38,557 nt of DNA, from NCBI RefSeq assembly GCF_003696235.1, contig NZ_RFFJ01000036.1, positions 1 through 38,557 of the forward strand, given 5' to 3'. Shown here piece after piece: positions 1-8,096 of this stretch. Origin of the DNA: Streptomyces triticirhizae. Its GTDB lineage: Bacteria > Actinomycetota > Actinomycetes > Streptomycetales > Streptomycetaceae. Within the stretch, counting starts at the first letter, position 1, and each line of letters opens with the position of its first letter. The notes under the pieces are model-generated. The model was not told where the DNA came from. It saw only the letters and a program-made list of their open reading frames with translations, and did no database searches. The translations under genes and the position numbers were made by a program.

Positions 1-2
1 CT

Positions 3-314
3 CCCGGGGAGCCGGCGGCCCTGGGCTCGCCCGGCGCCCGGGCGCGGGCCCGCAGGTCGGCCCGCCGGGCCGGGGGCGCGGCCGGGGCGCGGGCGATGGC
101 GGAGTACCAGCGCGCGGCCACCGAACTCGCGCACCTCCGCAACGACGCCGCCCGGGGCCGGGTCCCCGACGACTTCACGGGACGCGAACGCGCGCTGCTC
201 CACAGCCTGTGGACCCACCGGGCGTTCGCCTCCCCCACCACCCTCGCCACGGCGCACGCCCCGGCGCGGGCGTCGGGCCACGCCCCTCCCCCGAGCACCG
301 TGCCGAGCGGCTGA
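3..314 (+). CDS. C-terminal fragment, probable PrsW-family intramembrane protease
   Basis: The frame is open from the left edge and stops with TGA at 312-314, so this is the 3' end of a gene that begins outside the window. The visible 103 residues are an Arg/Ala/Gly-rich stretch followed by the segment EYQRAATELAHLRNDAARG and ALLHSLWTHR. From memory this resembles the cytoplasmic tail of actinobacterial PrsW-type glutamic proteases, in which a YQ-x-ATELA-x-LR helix precedes a short disordered end. None of the catalytic membrane helices are in the window, so the assignment rests on this tail alone. A different membrane protein with a similar tail is possible. Confidence 0.45.
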   Translation, partial: PGEPAALGSPGARARARRSARRAGGAAGARAMAEYQRAATELAHLRNDAARGRVPDDFTGRERALLHSLWTHRAFASPTTLATAHAPARASGHAPPPSTVPSG

Positions 315-675
315 GAGACAGGGTGCGTGGAGGAACTCCACCGACTCAGCGGCATCGAGCGGTTCGCGGCCGGCGACGGGCAGCCGATCCGGGCGGCCCG
401 GGGGCTGGGCGGCGACCGGCTGGGTCCCGGGGAGCCCGGCGACGCCGGGGCGGGGGGCGTGGGCGGGACGCGCGACGGCCGCGCAGGGCGCGGCGGGCCG
501 CCGGGAGTAGACGAGACGGCAGGGATGGGCCGCTGATCAGCCGGTACGGCACAGCGAGCGTTCGCGGCCGCGCCCACAGGGCCGGATCCCAACCGCCACG
601 CGCGACGCGGTGAAGCCGCACCCCACCCGCCGCGCGCGGCGCACCGCGCGTCCCCGAAAGGCCAGCGCCCAACGT
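315..675. other. convergent intergenic region, no gene seen
   Basis: This 361-bp GC-rich spacer lies between the plus-strand fragment ending at 314 and the minus-strand gene ending at 676. Short open frames exist on both strands, but they are Arg/Gly/Pro-rich and lack a ribosome binding site. I see no convincing long hairpin with a T-tract. Confidence 0.5.
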
Positions 676-1791
676 CTAGCGGAGGGAGGTGATCAACCCC
701 CCACCCGCCACGGCGCCGAAGGCTCCCGTGGCTCCCGCCGCGCGCCTCGCGTGGCTCCGCAGCCAGTGGAGTTCCTCGGGGCGGAGTTGGCCGGGCAGGC
801 CCAGGCCCACGACGTCGATCGTCGGGTTGACGTCGAGGTGGTCCAGCAGCCGGATCAGGGAGAAGCCGGTGGTGGGGTCCGTCGCCCAGCGGGGTTCGGC
901 CAGCAGGGCCGGGTCACGGACCGGGTGGCTCAGGCCACGGTCGCCGAGGTAGCTCTGCGCGCCGGGGACCAGGCGCAGGCTGACCGCCTCGGCCCACTGC
1001 TCCGCGCGTTCGCCGAAGACCAGCCGGACCTCGGCGCGGCGGCGCCAGCCCGGCCCCGCGCTGGCGTGCGAGACCGCGTGCAGGTCGGTGCGTTCGCCGG
1101 TGCCCGGCGGGTGGAGCGGGTGGGAGTCGAGCCGCATCACCAGGTCGTAGGTGTCGATGCGCGGCCCGAGGCCGCTCGCGGCGACGGCCTCGCCGCCGCC
1201 CACCACGCAGACGCGGCGGCCGGCGAGCCAGGTGCGGAGCCCGTCGATGGTCATCGGTTCGGGCGCGAGCGCCAGCGGCGCGCGCTCCGGCGCGTCGTCC
1301 TCGGCGAGGGCGCGGTGGCGCCGGTAGGCATCGCTCGCCTCGCGCACGCGCCCGTCGACCGAGAGCGCGCGCCCCCGCAGCAGCCAGGCGGCGGAGGAGC
1401 GGGTGCGCAGCGCGACCGCCGCGTCGGCGAGCCGGCGCGCGAGGCGCACCTGGCCGGCGGCTATCGCCGCGTCCCCGGCGCGCAGCAGCGCGGCGAACGA
1501 GCGGTCCTGGCAGGGCTCGATCTCGGCGCGTTCCCTGACCAGTTCGCCCACGGCGGCGACGAGCCGCCCGATCTCGGGCCCTGGCGCGCCGGCCGTGCCG
1601 TCCGTGCCGCCCGCGCCGTCCGCGCCGCCAGCGCCGCCAGCGCCGTCCGGGACGCGGCTGAGGAATCCGGCGCACTCCCTGACGCAGCCGGCGAAGAGGT
1701 CCTCGGCCCGCGCGACGCTGCCCGGCCAGGGGTTCGCCCGGTGCGCGGTGCCCGTTCCGCCGGCGGCCCTGGACCTTCTGATGGCCTTCAT
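676..1791 (-). CDS. sialyltransferase-like (GT29-fold) protein with TPR-like N-terminus
   Basis: A protein of 371 residues. Residues 50-70 are a Gly/Ala/Asp-rich linker. Residues about 100-165 are alanine-rich helices resembling two or three TPR units. Residues 190-345 carry a GT29-like nucleotide-sugar fold: VCVVGGGEA (194-202), GLGPRIDTYDLVMRLD (207-222), then PTTGFSLIRLL (306-316) and IDVVGLGLPG (325-334). These correspond to the L- and S-motif neighbourhoods of sialyltransferases (VVGN-gp, IDs-hD-VvRlN, PSTG). Donor and acceptor cannot be told. No signal peptide or membrane segment is seen, so it is probably cytoplasmic. I chose ATG 1791 because GGAAGG lies about 9 nt upstream; an in-frame ATG at 1875 would give a longer protein with no good ribosome binding site. 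Confidence 0.6.
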   Translation of the reverse strand: MKAIRRSRAAGGTGTAHRANPWPGSVARAEDLFAGCVRECAGFLSRVPDGAGGAGGADGAGGTDGTAGAPGPEIGRLVAAVGELVRERAEIEPCQDRSFAALLRAGDAAIAAGQVRLARRLADAAVALRTRSSAAWLLRGRALSVDGRVREASDAYRRHRALAEDDAPERAPLALAPEPMTIDGLRTWLAGRRVCVVGGGEAVAASGLGPRIDTYDLVMRLDSHPLHPPGTGERTDLHAVSHASAGPGWRRRAEVRLVFGERAEQWAEAVSLRLVPGAQSYLGDRGLSHPVRDPALLAEPRWATDPTTGFSLIRLLDHLDVNPTIDVVGLGLPGQLRPEELHWLRSHARRAAGATGAFGAVAGGGLITSLR

Positions 1792-2004
1792 GCCCGCGAC
1801 CTTCCCGCGCGCTCCCCCCGCCCGCGTTTCCCCCGGGCACCGCCGGGGTGAACATTGCGGAACGAGCACGCGCACGCCCCTCGCCGGCCCGGGGCGGAAC
1901 CCGGATCGGGAGGGGCGAGGGAGGCCGGAGAAGGGGCCCGGAAGGGGCCGACGGCCCTGGCGTCGGGGGGCGCCGCCAGAGCCGCCGGCGTCAGTGGGGG
2001 CCGG

Positions 2005-3102
2005 TCAGACGGACAGGCCCTTGTCGCGCAGCCAGGTCAGCGGGTCGATGGCGTTGCCGCCTGAGGGCCGGACCTCCAGGTGGAGGTGCGGGCCCGAGGA
2101 GTTCCCCGTGGAGCCGACCGTGCCGATGACGTCGCTGGTGGTGACCTCGGTGCCGGCCGAGACGTTCATCGAGGAGAGGTGGCAGTACCAGATCTCGGTG
2201 CCGTCCTCCAGCTCGACGATGATCCGGTAGCCGTAGGAGCCGGCCCAGGCGGCCTCCTTGACGGTGCCGGTGTGCACGTTCTTGACCGGGGTGCCGGTGG
2301 AGGCGGCGAAGTCGGTGCCGGTGTGGGTGGACTGCCACATCGAGCCGCTCTCGCCGAAGCCGGAGGTGAGGCGGTAGTCGCTGAGCGGGAGGGTGTAGCT
2401 GGCGCGCAGCTCGGCGAGCCGGCGCTCCTCCTCCTGGCGGCGGCGTTCCTCCTCCTCGGCGCGCTGGCGCTCCTCCTCCGCGATCCGCTCGGCCTCGGCC
2501 TGCTCGGCGGCCTGCTCGGCGGCCGCGGCCTGGGCCTGGGCGACGGCCTCGGCGCGGGCCTGCGTCTCGGCGCTGGTCTCCTGGTGGTCGGCCTGCTGGA
2601 GGATGCGGGCGCGCAGCGCCTCGCCGGCGTCGGCCTGGCCCGAGGCGACCTCGGTCTCGGTGAGCCCGGCGGTGGTGAACACGGCGGTGGTGGCGGCGGC
2701 TTCGCTGCTCCCGGTGTCAACGAGCGCGCCGAGCACGGGGAGTTGGGCGACGGTGTCGGCCGCGCCGCTCATCCCGGGGACGGAGCCGGCGCCGTCGTCG
2801 TTGGCGGTGGCCATGCCGCCGGCGCCGACGGCGGCGATGACGCCCACGCCGAGCACGGCGCGGCTGCGGGCGATGGTGCCGCCGCGCTGGCGGGCCACGC
2901 GGTGCCGGCCACGGACCGGGCGGAGGGTCTCCTCGCCGGGGTTCCACTCGGGAAGGGCCTCGTCGTCCGTGACGCGGGGGCCGTAGTACGTGGGGTGGGT
3001 CCCGTAGGAGGCGGTGTGGAGATATCCGTCCTCCTGGGGGGTGGTGCGCTCCCGTGGGGGGGCGTCCAGGGAGTCCACGGAGGCGTGCCGGTTCGACGCC
3101 AC
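2005..3102 (-). CDS. M23-family peptidoglycan endopeptidase, membrane-anchored, coiled-coil
   Basis: A 365-residue cell-wall hydrolase. Residues 1-75 are a polar, presumably cytoplasmic extension. A hydrophobic segment at about 80-101 is a signal anchor. Residues 175-235 are an Ala/Glu/Arg-rich coiled coil. The LytM/M23 domain (about 240-358) has the zinc motifs HTGTD (H260, D264) and HLHLE (H339, H341) plus H308, so it should be an active D,D- or D,L-endopeptidase. Start is GTG 3102, with AAGGAG 9 nt upstream. The leader holds a c-di-AMP riboswitch, matching the known use of this switch upstream of Streptomyces wall hydrolases. The long cytoplasmic N-terminus is unusual for a secreted lysin. 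Confidence 0.9.
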   Translation of the reverse strand: MASNRHASVDSLDAPPRERTTPQEDGYLHTASYGTHPTYYGPRVTDDEALPEWNPGEETLRPVRGRHRVARQRGGTIARSRAVLGVGVIAAVGAGGMATANDDGAGSVPGMSGAADTVAQLPVLGALVDTGSSEAAATTAVFTTAGLTETEVASGQADAGEALRARILQQADHQETSAETQARAEAVAQAQAAAAEQAAEQAEAERIAEEERQRAEEEERRRQEEERRLAELRASYTLPLSDYRLTSGFGESGSMWQSTHTGTDFAASTGTPVKNVHTGTVKEAAWAGSYGYRIIVELEDGTEIWYCHLSSMNVSAGTEVTTSDVIGTVGSTGNSSGPHLHLEVRPSGGNAIDPLTWLRDKGLSV

Positions 3103-3124
3103 AGGGGCGTTCTCCTTTCCTTCC

Positions 3125-3275
3125 CTCTCACCTACCGGGTTAGCTGACGGGTTCGGAGCAGGAAGGTCTCCTACGGGCGGCTGGCGGTGGTCCCCCCGGC
3201 CGTCCGATTCACCCCAAGTGGTGGTTCCCCGGTTCCTTTGGTGCGTTGGTGGCGCACCTGCCGGATTCGGCGATG
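3125..3275 (-). promoter_or_regulatory. c-di-AMP riboswitch (ydaO/yuaA class)
   Basis: Read on the minus strand, the leader contains the conserved pieces of the ydaO class in order: GCCGAATCCGGC, GGGGAACCACCA, GGGGTGAATCGG and, near the 3' end, CCGAACCCGTCAGCTAACC then CGGTAGGTGAGAGG. The element ends just before the GGAAGGAAAGGAG ribosome binding region of the M23 gene. In this family c-di-AMP binding usually turns expression off, so wall hydrolysis would be tied to c-di-AMP level. The boundaries are approximate. Confidence 0.9.
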
Positions 3276-3327
3276 CGACGCGGCCCCACCTCTTGCGGCG
3301 GGGGTGACTACCGCGTTGCGTTATCGA

Positions 3328-3357
3328 ACGTTAATAGACGGGACCGCTGGATTCCAA
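3328..3357 (-). promoter_or_regulatory. putative promoter of the riboswitch/M23 transcript
   Basis: On the minus strand TTGGAA (3357-3352) is followed after 18 nt by TAACGT (3333-3328), a TANNNT-type -10 box. A start near 3321 would place the riboswitch about 45 nt into the leader. This is inferred from sequence only. Confidence 0.4.
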
Positions 3358-3367
3358 GTGCTGCCGG

Positions 3368-3391
3368 GAAAAACCCGCGAGGAACAGCGGG
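3368..3391 (-). terminator. intrinsic terminator after the caspase/lipoprotein cluster
   Basis: On the minus strand CCCGC, an 8-nt loop, GCGGG and then TTTTT. It lies about 120 nt beyond the stop of the lipoprotein gene (3512) and before the M23 promoter, so it separates the two transcription units. The stem is short (5 bp), but the T-run is rare at this GC content. Confidence 0.55.
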
Positions 3392-3511
3392 ACCTTCGGC
3401 GATCAACTCCCGCAAAACGGGCAAAATTTCAAACCAGTGTGGGCTGGGTCGCATTCTGATAGTGCGTCAATCGTTATGCGGAGCGGGTCCTGTCTCTCAC
3501 CCTCGGTGATG

Positions 3512-4933
3512 TCAGTGGGGAGAAAGGGACGAACGAGACGGCTGGTACGTTCGGCCGCGCAGCGCCAACTCCAGTCGGCCGTCGATGCGTTGGGCCGCCT
3601 CCTCGACCCCGCCGGCCGATCCGGCGCCGCCGGCGAGCAGCCGGGTCACCTCCTCCTCGATCACCCGGGAGAACTGCCGGTAGTAGGGCGTGGCCGGGCG
3701 GCCGCGCGCCTCGTGGACGGCGCACCACAGCAGGGTGGCGTAGGCCCGTGGGTCGGGGCGCCACAGCGGCTCCTCGCCGGCCTCCTCGGACCGCCCGCTG
3801 ACCGGGTCCGGGTCCTCGGGCGTCTCCACCCTCAGCCCGTCCTCGCAGGCGATCTCCCCCACGCCGTCCGGGAGTTGGTACGCCTCGGCGAGCGCGGGGG
3901 CGAAGCCGGCGGCCAACATCCGCTCCTGGGAGCCGGGTTCGCCGGCGAGGAACCTGATCAGCTCCTGGGCGGCCTCGGCCCTGGGGCTGTCGGCGGCCAC
4001 CGCCAGGTTCTGCCCGCCGAGCGCGGCCGGCCCCGGCAGCCGGGTCACGCCGAACTGGACGCCCTCGGCGACCAGCCGGTCCGCGACCCGGTTGAGCGCG
4101 AACGGCCAGTTGCGCATCAGCGCGGTGCCCCGGTCCTCACCGGCGAACTCCTCCAGCGTGCCGCTCTCGTCGGCGCCGTAGGAGGCGGCGGCGAGATGGC
4201 TCTCGTCGGTGATCGCGAGGAGTTCCTCAAGTCCCGCCTCCAGCAAGGCGGTTGTCCCGACGTAGGCGCCGGAGTCGTCGACCAGCCGGGCGTCGGGGAC
4301 GGCCCGCCACAGCGCCTCCATCACGTTGACCGTGAGCCCCTCGTAGGGCCGCAGCTGGGTGACATAGGTCGGCTTCGACTGGCCGCCGGGCCGGCCGGTG
4401 TACATCTCGGGCAGCGAGTCGGCCCCCAGGTCCACCGTCTCCGTCAGGTCCCGGCGGTAGTAGAGCAGCCCGACGTCCGTGGTGAACGGAACGGCGTACA
4501 GCTCGTCGTCCCAGCGGCCGGTCTCCTCGATGTCGGCGACGAAGTCGAGCGCGCCGAACCGCTCCTCGTCCAGCGGGCGCAGCAGGCCGGCCTCGACGAA
4601 CTCCGGTATCCAGGTGATGTCGAGGTTGAGCACGTCGTACTCGGCCGCGCCCGACTGGAGGCCGGCCAGCACCTCGGCGCGGGCGTCCCCGTCGGTGCTG
4701 GGCAGCTCCACCAGCCGGGCCTTGATCGGGCTCTCCTCGTTCCACTCGTCGATCAGCGACTGGCGCACCCCGCTCTGGTCCGGGCTGCTCAGGTCGAGGG
4801 CGCTGACCACCACCAGCGGCACGTCGTCGGGCGGGGTCGGCCCCGGGGTGATCGGCGGCGGGGAGCCGCCGCCGGCGACGCAGGCCGTGGCGAGCAGCAG
4901 CGCGCAGGCCGCCGTCGGAACGCCTCGACGCAT
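3512..4933 (-). CDS. extracellular solute-binding lipoprotein of the caspase cluster
   Basis: A 473-residue protein with a lipoprotein signal peptide: MRRG, a hydrophobic stretch, then the lipobox-like LATAC with Cys18. The rest resembles family 1 (sugar-type) periplasmic binding proteins: SPIKARLVELPS near the N-terminus, YDVLNLDITWIPEFVEAGLLRPLD, then GRWDDELYAVPFTTDVGLLYYRRDL. It should be tethered to the outer face of the membrane. No ABC permease or ATPase is adjacent. Instead it is the last gene of the EACC1-caspase cluster, suggesting a sensing rather than transport role. The caspase stop (TGA) overlaps an in-frame GTG at 4945 as GTGA, so the genes are translationally coupled. I list ATG 4933 because it gives a cleaner signal peptide; GTG 4945 would add four residues. 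Confidence 0.8.
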   Translation of the reverse strand: MRRGVPTAACALLLATACVAGGGSPPPITPGPTPPDDVPLVVVSALDLSSPDQSGVRQSLIDEWNEESPIKARLVELPSTDGDARAEVLAGLQSGAAEYDVLNLDITWIPEFVEAGLLRPLDEERFGALDFVADIEETGRWDDELYAVPFTTDVGLLYYRRDLTETVDLGADSLPEMYTGRPGGQSKPTYVTQLRPYEGLTVNVMEALWRAVPDARLVDDSGAYVGTTALLEAGLEELLAITDESHLAAASYGADESGTLEEFAGEDRGTALMRNWPFALNRVADRLVAEGVQFGVTRLPGPAALGGQNLAVAADSPRAEAAQELIRFLAGEPGSQERMLAAGFAPALAEAYQLPDGVGEIACEDGLRVETPEDPDPVSGRSEEAGEEPLWRPDPRAYATLLWCAVHEARGRPATPYYRQFSRVIEEEVTRLLAGGAGSAGGVEEAAQRIDGRLELALRGRTYQPSRSSLSPH

Positions 4934-4941
4934 CGCCCCGC

Positions 4942-7476
4942 TCACCCCTCGCCCAGGACCCGCAGCTTGGCCGCCAGCTCCACCGGCTGGTTGACCGCGT
5001 TGTCCAGGCAGGTCGCGGCCGTGGTCAACGCCTGGACCACCGGCCGGTCGCAGCCGCCGTCGAGCACCGACACCACCAGCGTGGTGTCCTCCTCGCGCGT
5101 GGCGGCCAACGCGGCCCGCGCGTCGGTGAGGTGGCCGTCGTCGGTGATCACCACCAACAGGCCGGCGGCGTCCGGGCGTTGCCCGGCCGTCAGCAGCTCG
5201 GCGGCCTCGGCCATCGGCTCCTGGAGCAGCACGTCGCCCCGCACCTCGGTCAGCGCGTCCAGGGCGCGCGCGGTCCGGTCGTCGGTGGGCGGGCCCAGGT
5301 CGAGCGCCACGCCGTAGGGGGCGTCGCCGGTGGCCGGCGTGGTGAGCACCGCGAACCGGTCCTCGTCGGTGAGGGTGCCGATCGCCTGCCGCAGGCTCTC
5401 CCGCACGGTGGACAGCCGGCCGTCGGGGCCCAGCACCGAGTTGGAGACGTCCAGCACGAAGACGACGTCCCTCGGCCCGGCCTCGTCGGTCACCGTCGCC
5501 AGGTAGGCGGCGGCCCGGTCCGCGTCCGCCACGTCCTCGCCCCGGGGCAGGTCGGCGACGAAGGGGCGCTCGTTGAACTGCTCGGGCGCCCGGAGGTAGC
5601 CGCCGTCCCGCCAGCGGCGGAAGCCCTCGGCCCGCAGCGCGTCGCCGCCCGCCTCGCCGGCCAGCCAGGCGCCCAACAGCGCCACGGCCAGCTGCCGTTC
5701 GACCGCGTCCCGGTCGGCGTCCCGCCAGCGGACGGGGACGAAGCTCAGGTCCAACGGCGGGACGTCGGACGGGTAGTAGGCGGTGTACAGGTCCCGCATC
5801 GTCGCGCGCCAGCCGCCCTCGGGCAGGCAGGCGGCGGGCGGGTCGCCGACCAGCGGCAGCATCGCGCTCTCGGAGAGCAGCAGGTGCGGCGAGGGTCCGC
5901 CGGGGCGGAGCGAGCACAGGAGCGCGGCGTCGTCCGGCACCGGCTCCGGCTCGGGCAGCCGGCCCGGCCCGGCCGTCATGCCGTGGGCCAGGGCGGCCTC
6001 CGAGGACTGCGGGGCCGCGCCGCGCACGTCGCCCGCCGCCTCCAGCAGCGTGACCAGCGACTCGCCGGTGCGTTCCACGTCGGGCAGCGGCCCGGCGGCC
6101 GCCAGCACGGCCGGAACGCGGGCGATCTCCACCGGCTCCCCCAACTCGACGCGGCTGGCCCGCAGTCGGGTCGCCGACCGCGCCCTTTCCGCCGTCGCCG
6201 AGCTGGCCGGCAGCCACGCGTCGGGCAACGGGCCCACGTCGCGCAGGAGTTCGCGGCACGGCTCGGCCGGCTCCTCCTCGGCGCAGGGCCGGCCCGGCGA
6301 GGCCCAGTCCGCCGAGTGCTCGAAGGCGTCCACCACGGCCGCGCCCGGCGCGCCATAGACCTGCACCTCGACGCGGCGGCAGTCCTCGTGCCCCGAGCCG
6401 ATCGAGCGGGCCCGGTCCCTCAGCTCCTCGTCGAGGTCGTCGACGTCGAAGGCGGCGAGCACGCGGGAGAGCGGCCGCTGGTACTCGGGCGTGGTCAACA
6501 CCCGCAGCTGGAGCGGCACCGAGCAGCGGTCGGCCGCCGCCCTGCCGTCCTGCCACCGGTCCCAGGCCAGCCAGGGGAGCGACGCCGCCAGCAGCGCCAG
6601 AACCACGGCCCCGGCGGCGGCCGCCGGCCACCAGCGCCACGCGCGGAAACGCCACCAGGCGGAGCGCAGCCTCAGCCAGACGGCGAACAGCCGGTCGGGC
6701 AGGTCGGCGCCGCGCGGCGCGGTGACATGGGAGAGCACGATCTCGCCGCCGCCGCGCCGCTCGGTGAGCCCGGGCTCCCAGTCGTTGGGGTGGCTGAGTT
6801 CGCTGGCCTCCGCGCGCCGCCGGTCGCGCCTGGCCAACTCCCCCAGGCGGGCGTGGAGTTCGCTGACGATGGCTCGCTGTCCCCGGTCCCTGCGCAGGGC
6901 CCGCAGCGCGACCAGCAGCGCCTGGGTGAACGGGGTGGGTCCCACGCCGTTGCCCTGGTCCTGGTCGTCGCGTGCCCGCGCCGAGGTGAGCAGCGCGAAC
7001 GCGCCCTGGCTCGGCTCCTCGACCTGGTGCGCCTGCCCCGAGTAGCAGCAGTCGAGGATCAGCACCACCTGGCGGGCGCGCGAGCTGCGCACCGTGTTCC
7101 GCAGCCAGGTGTAGGAGACGGCGCGCTCCCACACCCGCTCCCGGGGGCAGTCGCTCGGCACCAGGTACAGCTCGGTGGTGTCGTCCCTGGTGTCGAGGTG
7201 CAGGTGGCCGTGGCCGCTGAAGTAGACCAGCAGAAGGTCGCGGGCCGCGCCGGCGGCGCTCCTGATCTTCCCCTTCATCTCCTCGGCGCCGGGCGACTCC
7301 AGCAGCCGGGCGCGGCTGGGCACGCTCCTGCCGTGCTCGTCGTGCCCCAGCAGCTCGTTCCGCAGCTCGTACAGGTTGTGGGCGACGCCGGGGATGTCCT
7401 CCCAGCCGTCGTCCTCGTAGGTGGCGGCGCCGATCAGCAGCACCCGCGAGCGTCGGGCGTTGGGCAGCTCGGTCAC
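4942..7476 (-). CDS. caspase (C14) - transmembrane - binding-protein-like - vWA fusion, EACC1-associated
   Basis: An 844-residue multidomain protein. Residues about 10-230 are a caspase-like protease: the catalytic His is in YFSGHGH (H89) and the Cys in LILDCCYSG (C144), both intact, followed by PFTQALL. A Trp/Arg-rich stretch leads to one membrane helix (about 283-304). The remaining 540 residues, predicted outside, begin with a region resembling the periplasmic-binding part of binding-protein/vWA proteins (SVPLQLRVLTTPEYQRPLSR) and end in a vWA domain (about 668-835). The vWA domain has a MIDAS-type DVSNS (D676, S678, S680) and a later VITDDGHLTD. GTG 7476 follows the EACC1 stop by 9 nt. 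The topology (protease in, sensor out) is inferred from one hydrophobic helix with positive residues on its N-terminal side. Confidence 0.85.
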   Translation of the reverse strand: MTELPNARRSRVLLIGAATYEDDGWEDIPGVAHNLYELRNELLGHDEHGRSVPSRARLLESPGAEEMKGKIRSAAGAARDLLLVYFSGHGHLHLDTRDDTTELYLVPSDCPRERVWERAVSYTWLRNTVRSSRARQVVLILDCCYSGQAHQVEEPSQGAFALLTSARARDDQDQGNGVGPTPFTQALLVALRALRRDRGQRAIVSELHARLGELARRDRRRAEASELSHPNDWEPGLTERRGGGEIVLSHVTAPRGADLPDRLFAVWLRLRSAWWRFRAWRWWPAAAAGAVVLALLAASLPWLAWDRWQDGRAAADRCSVPLQLRVLTTPEYQRPLSRVLAAFDVDDLDEELRDRARSIGSGHEDCRRVEVQVYGAPGAAVVDAFEHSADWASPGRPCAEEEPAEPCRELLRDVGPLPDAWLPASSATAERARSATRLRASRVELGEPVEIARVPAVLAAAGPLPDVERTGESLVTLLEAAGDVRGAAPQSSEAALAHGMTAGPGRLPEPEPVPDDAALLCSLRPGGPSPHLLLSESAMLPLVGDPPAACLPEGGWRATMRDLYTAYYPSDVPPLDLSFVPVRWRDADRDAVERQLAVALLGAWLAGEAGGDALRAEGFRRWRDGGYLRAPEQFNERPFVADLPRGEDVADADRAAAYLATVTDEAGPRDVVFVLDVSNSVLGPDGRLSTVRESLRQAIGTLTDEDRFAVLTTPATGDAPYGVALDLGPPTDDRTARALDALTEVRGDVLLQEPMAEAAELLTAGQRPDAAGLLVVITDDGHLTDARAALAATREEDTTLVVSVLDGGCDRPVVQALTTAATCLDNAVNQPVELAAKLRVLGEG

Positions 7477-7485
7477 GGCGCCCGC

Positions 7486-8004
7486 CTACGCCCGTCCCCG
7501 CCGGTCGTCCCCCACATCGCCGTCGCCGTCGCTGTCGCCGTCGGCGCCCGGCTCCGGGCCGCCGGCGAGTTCGGCGACCAGCTGCCGCAGCGCGCCCCTG
7601 GTGCGGTTCCGCGAGGTCAGCGTCACCGTGCCGCCGCCCTCCCGGCTGACGCGCAGGGTCAGCGGCCTGCCCCGGTTGCTGAGGTGGTTGACGAGCGAGC
7701 GCAGCACCGCGTGCAGCCCGACCTCGACGGAGGGGGCGGAGGTGGTGAGCGAGAGCGTGGTGGAGCCGCTCATCCCGGGCCGTTCGGTGAGATAGCCCAG
7801 CTCCCTCCTCGGCAGATCGCTGTCGCCGCGCAGCCACGCCATCAGCAGGGAGGAGTCCTCTCCCCGTGGGTCGGCCTCGACGTCGATCCGCAGCCGCAGG
7901 GACACCTTCACCGTCTCGTCCGCCCCGCCGGGGTCGCCCGCCCCGCCGGGGTCCGCCGTCTGGCCCGGACCGGCGGTCGGCTCCTCCGGATCGGTCTGGG
8001 TCAC
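7486..8004 (-). CDS. effector-associated constant component (EACC1-like) protein
   Basis: A 172-residue small soluble protein. A Pro/Gly/Asp-rich N-terminus (1-31) is followed by an alpha/beta domain at 32-150: VKVSLRLRIDVEA, then LLMAWLRGDSDL (W57, RGD 59-61), GMSGSTTLSL, VGLHAVLRSLVNHLSNRGR and LTLRVSREGGGTVTL. This order (two strands, WLR-D helix, G-M-G, long helix, two strands) fits the EACC1 family described beside caspase, trypsin and other effectors in actinobacterial conflict systems. The C-terminus is an acidic Asp/Gly tail ending in RRGRA. Start is GTG 8004, with GGGAGGGG just upstream. It is the first gene of the cluster and is followed 9 nt later by the caspase. Confidence 0.75.
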   Translation of the reverse strand: MTQTDPEEPTAGPGQTADPGGAGDPGGADETVKVSLRLRIDVEADPRGEDSSLLMAWLRGDSDLPRRELGYLTERPGMSGSTTLSLTTSAPSVEVGLHAVLRSLVNHLSNRGRPLTLRVSREGGGTVTLTSRNRTRGALRQLVAELAGGPEPGADGDSDGDGDVGDDRRGRA

Positions 8005-8096
8005 CGCGACCCCTCCCCCTGAGCGCGCCTGAAGGTCCCTGAAGGCCACTGCCCCGCCAGCGCCCCGGGAGCGTCCCGCGCCGGAGCCCTCGCACC

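Noticed and set aside
209..613. Open frames in the first convergent intergenic region
   Set aside because: Arg/Gly/Pro-rich translations, no ribosome site, no recognisable domain.
1948..1966. Hairpin CCGACG-GCCCTGG-CGTCGG after the M23 gene
   Set aside because: A six-pair stem with no T-run is expected by chance at this GC content. Kept out of the feature list.
5131..8022. 963-codon plus-strand frame opposite the caspase and EACC1 genes
   Set aside because: Its composition (Gln/Val/Arg/His/Gly-rich, no domain) is typical of antisense frames in high-GC DNA. The minus strand has real motifs.
3512..8095. One continuous 1527-codon minus-strand frame
   Set aside because: Only its last 473 codons (the lipoprotein) are coding. 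The upstream part is an Arg/Gly-rich shadow of the caspase and EACC1 genes, which lie in another frame and have clear domain motifs.
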